64,000 nt of DNA from positions 38,094-102,093 of the forward strand of contig JANYAE010000113.1 of the NCBI GenBank assembly GCA_025355105.1. The letters are read 5' to 3'. Each line of letters starts with the position of its first letter. Position 1 is the stretch's first letter. This DNA comes from Pseudomonadota bacterium (GTDB lineage: Bacteria > Pseudomonadota > Gammaproteobacteria > Steroidobacterales > Steroidobacteraceae). Below are positions 62,796 to 64,000 of the stretch, piece after piece. Under the pieces are notes generated by a model, which searched no databases, was not told the DNA's origin, and worked only from the letters and a program-made list of their open reading frames with translations. Both the position numbers and the translations under genes were made by a program.

Positions 62796-64000
62796 TCACG
62801 CCTTGATCCGCTCGTTCGTCGGGTCGTACCACGGCTCAAGCTGCACGCGCGCGGCGTAGCGGCGGCACGCAATCTCGACTTCCCAGCGGCCGGCGGCGAG
62901 CCATTCCTTCGAGACGCCGTCCGGGCAGCTCACGTAGCCCATGCCGAGCGACTTCTGCAGCCGATGGCCCCAGGCGCCGGACTTGATCGAGCCGACGATG
63001 AGGCCGTCACGGACGATCGGTTCCTCGTGATAGAGCAGCGGCGCGCCCGACGAGTCGTCGACCAGCGCGACCTGCACGAGCCGCTTCGGCAGCACGCCGC
63101 GGGCGCGCTGCTTGAGCAGCGCCTCGCGGCCGATGAAGCCGCCGGGCTTGTCCCAGGCCACCGTGAAGCCGAGTCCTGACTCCAGCGGCGTGTCCTCGTC
63201 GGCGATATCGTGGCTCCAGTGCCGGTAGCCCTTTTCGACCCGGCACGCGCCCATCGCGTGGTAGCCCGCATGCGCGAGCCCCACGCCCGCGCCGGCCTCG
63301 ATCAATCGCTCGTAGACATCGAGGCAGTGCTCGGCGGACAGGTACAGCTCCCAGCCGAGCTCACCGACGTAGGTGATGCGGCTCGCCCGCAGCCGCGCGT
63401 AGCCGATCTCGATCTCGCGCGACCAGCCGAAAGGGTGCGTGGCGTTCGACAGGTTCGCGCCAGAGACCGCCTCGAGCAGCTGCCGGCTGCTCGGCCCCAT
63501 GACGCCGAGCATCGCGATACCGGGCGTGACGTCAGTCACCGTGCAGCGCCAATCAACGTGTGCCGCGATCTGCCGCCTCAGCCAGGCGAGGTCGCGCGTC
63601 TGACAGATCGCCGAGGTCACGACCATGAACTCCTGCTCGGCCAGCCGCGTGATCGTGAGATCGGCCTCGATGCCGCCGTGGTCGTTGAGCCACTGCGCGT
63701 AGGCCATGCGGCCGGCCGGAACGTCGACATTGGCGGTCGAGAGGTGGTTGAGGAGCCGCACGGCGTCCGGCCCCTGCACGATGAATTTCGCGAAGCACGT
63801 CTGGTCGAAGAGCGCGACCCGGTCGCGGACCGCCTCGCACTCGGCGCGGCAGGCGTCGAACCAGTTCTGGCGGCCGTACGAATACTCGTAGCCCGGCGTC
63901 GAGCCCGGCGGCGCGTACCAGTTCGGCCGCTCCCAGCCGGCCGTCTCGCCCATGCAGGCGCCGGCCGCGACCAAGCGGTCGTGCAGCGGCGTGCGGCGCG
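62796..64000 (-). CDS. Dimethylglycine dehydrogenase-like protein, C-terminal part (copy 3, cut by window edge)
   Basis: The last 401 or so codons of a third DMGDH-like protein; the frame is open to base 64000. It contains TPLHDRLVAAGACMGETAGW, YGRQNWFDACRAECEAVRDR, then GcvT-type blocks ITYVGELGWELYLSAEHCLD and FIGREALLKQRA. These match residues from about 430 on in copies 1 and 2. The FAD domain is outside the window. Together with copy 2 it forms a minus-strand pair, perhaps specialised for different N-methyl compounds. Confidence 0.87.
   Translation of the reverse strand, partial: RRTPLHDRLVAAGACMGETAGWERPNWYAPPGSTPGYEYSYGRQNWFDACRAECEAVRDRVALFDQTCFAKFIVQGPDAVRLLNHLSTANVDVPAGRMAYAQWLNDHGGIEADLTITRLAEQEFMVVTSAICQTRDLAWLRRQIAAHVDWRCTVTDVTPGIAMLGVMGPSSRQLLEAVSGANLSNATHPFGWSREIEIGYARLRASRITYVGELGWELYLSAEHCLDVYERLIEAGAGVGLAHAGYHAMGACRVEKGYRHWSHDIADEDTPLESGLGFTVAWDKPGGFIGREALLKQRARGVLPKRLVQVALVDDSSGAPLLYHEEPIVRDGLIVGSIKSGAWGHRLQKSLGMGYVSCPDGVSKEWLAAGRWEVEIACRRYAARVQLEPWYDPTNERIKA

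Overview
The window is about 70% G+C, almost wholly coding and chromosomal in character. The gene families (lgt-thyA pair, full-length Sua5-type TsaC, split gcvPA/gcvPB with a glycine riboswitch, plug-rich TonB receptor, GlxA/GbdR-type regulator, SET-domain protein, DUF885 peptidase) point to an aerobic gammaproteobacterium, perhaps near Steroidobacterales/Nevskiales/Xanthomonadales. That placement is inference from family memory; no rRNA or tRNA gene was seen.

Layout. (1) 1-12.6 kb: housekeeping genes, mostly on the minus strand: a partial 2OG-Fe(II) oxygenase, SET protein, thyA, lgt, ElyC-like, RlmI-like, a plus-strand thioredoxin/DUF255 protein, HIT, DMT, ComB-like, cytochrome c, DUF882, a PLP decarboxylase, tsaC and DUF72. 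(2) 12.7-17.0 kb: a 958-residue double HtrA protease resembling yeast Nma111, a PfkB kinase and dgkA. (3) 17.0-21.8 kb: the glycine cleavage operon gcvT-gcvH-gcvPA-gcvPB-dgkA behind a visible promoter, tandem glycine riboswitch and intrinsic terminator; gcvPA has an in-frame TAG at codon 29. (4) 21.9-28.3 kb, plus strand: DUF885 peptidase, TonB receptor, NCS1 permease. (5) 28.3-35.4 kb: choline uptake and oxidation, with betA and a single-frame BetI-BetB fusion on one strand and a ChoX-ChoW fusion plus ChoV on the other, around a shared promoter/operator region. (6) 35.4-42.8 kb: a non-pyrrolysine MttB-family methyltransferase, a small Cys-rich protein, an agmatinase-type enzyme, a PhyH dioxygenase, a lower-GC APC permease and an AGMO-like hydroxylase. 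The permease is flanked by reciprocal gene remnants. (7) 42.8-48.9 kb, minus strand: corrinoid protein, DUF1638, 'virulence factor' protein, MTHFR zinc protein, MetF, methyl-THF:corrinoid methyltransferase, RACo-like activase. (8) 49.3-64 kb: GlxA/GbdR-like regulator, a dimethylglycine-dehydrogenase-like flavoprotein, soxBDAG, two PotF-like lipoproteins, then two more DMGDH-like proteins, the last cut by the window edge.

Together regions 3 and 5-8 read as a nearly complete route from choline to one-carbon units: choline import, oxidation to glycine betaine (BetA, BetB), one demethylation to dimethylglycine by the MttB homologue with a corrinoid protein and reactivase, methyl transfer to tetrahydrofolate and oxidation by MetF, two oxidative demethylations (DMGDH, SoxBDAG), and glycine cleavage under glycine riboswitch control. 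Glycine betaine as the MttB substrate is inferred from context. The most unusual points are the BetI-BetB fusion, the ChoX-ChoW fusion, the gcvPA amber codon, the Nma111-type protease, the reciprocal remnants around the permease, and the DUF1638/'virulence factor' genes inside the corrinoid operon.
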